Origin: Medakamo hakoo
Taxonomy: Eukaryota; Chlorophyta; Trebouxiophyceae; Coccomyxaceae
Assembly (NCBI GenBank): GCA_026636295.1
Contig: CP089457.1
Span: 62,001-126,000, forward strand
Reading direction: 5' to 3'
Length of the DNA: 64,000 bases
Part shown: positions 63,902 to 64,000 of the stretch, one piece after another
How positions within the stretch are numbered: the stretch's first letter is position 1
How the letters are laid out: each line of letters opens with the position of its first letter
Notes under the pieces: model-generated
What the model saw: the letters and a program-made list of their open reading frames with translations, nothing else
What the model was told of the DNA's origin: nothing
The model's database searches: none
Translations under genes and position numbers: made by a program

Positions 63902-64000
63902 GATTGGTGTGTAAGAGGGAGGTGTGTGTGTTGTGTGTGTGTGTGTGCACTAAACGACAGCAGACTTGACAGCGGAGAAAAAAAAAGGAAACAGGAGAGA
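63902..64000. terminator. RPB4 3' flank
   Basis: TGTAA at 63910-63914, a GT repeat (63920-63948) and an A-run near the window end. No further gene begins here. Confidence 0.5.

Noticed and set aside
1-64000. CRISPR array, prophage, transposon or virus-like element
   Set aside because: No direct-repeat/spacer array, no integrase, transposase, reverse transcriptase, capsid or terminal repeats were found; simple repeats explain the repetitive tracts.

Overview
The window is a stretch of a eukaryotic nuclear chromosome, most likely from a unicellular green alga (Chlorophyta). It is extremely GC-rich (most of it looks above 70%) and codes for Ala/Gly/Pro/Arg-rich proteins. Evidence for a green lineage: plant-type genes (a peroxisome-directed naphthoate synthase, a plant-like dihydropyrimidine dehydrogenase, an expansin-like protein, a UPL3-type HECT ligase); spliceosomal GT-AG introns of about 80-600 bases; and the chlorophyte-type TGTAA polyadenylation signal after several stops. 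Eukaryotic core genes (RPB4, RPN9, eL38, eS28, DPM3, RRP6, VPS50) exclude a bacterial or organellar source. I found no mobile element, no CRISPR array, no tRNA or rRNA gene and no virus-like element.

Layout, left to right. 1-9.9 kb: expansin-like gene (-, partial), RRP6-like exonuclease (+), a low-complexity winged-helix protein (-), a TCAIM-like J-domain/DUF4461 protein (-). 10-15.3 kb: PYD1 (+), a 75-aa protein (+), a small plant-type mitochondrial protein (-), an ataxin-10-domain protein (-). 15.4-27.9 kb: CLC chloride/proton antiporter (-), mannose-6-phosphate isomerase (-), endo-beta-N-acetylglucosaminidase (-), a PWWP-like protein (+), DHNA-CoA synthase (-), a reticulon (+). 28-37.3 kb: a small acidic-tailed protein (+), a secreted protein (+), a very acidic secreted protein (-), an RMD-type TPR protein (+). 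37.5-51.1 kb: RPN9 (-), eL38 (+), mitochondrial thioredoxin (-), a GT4 glycosyltransferase (-), a mitochondrial-type protein (-), eS28 (+), JMJD4-like hydroxylase (-), VPS50 (+), mitochondrial EF-P (-). 51.4-64 kb: acylaminoacyl-peptidase (+), a TPR/PH-like protein (+), UPL3-type HECT ligase (+), DPM3 (-), RPB4 (+).

I place 32 genes in 64 kb, about one per 2 kb. Many are in divergent pairs with 130-330 bases between start codons, or convergent pairs with 50-260 bases between stops; one convergent pair has interlocked stop codons. Most genes have one to three introns near the 5' end, and nearly all exon models below were joined by hand from donor, acceptor and reading phase. The genes are housekeeping functions (RNA decay and transcription, translation, proteasome and ubiquitin, glycosylation, membrane traffic, pyrimidine and quinone metabolism) with no sign of one pathway cluster. 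The least explained loci are the 951-aa acidic secreted protein, the 286-aa secreted protein, the winged-helix low-complexity protein and the 147-aa acidic-tailed protein.
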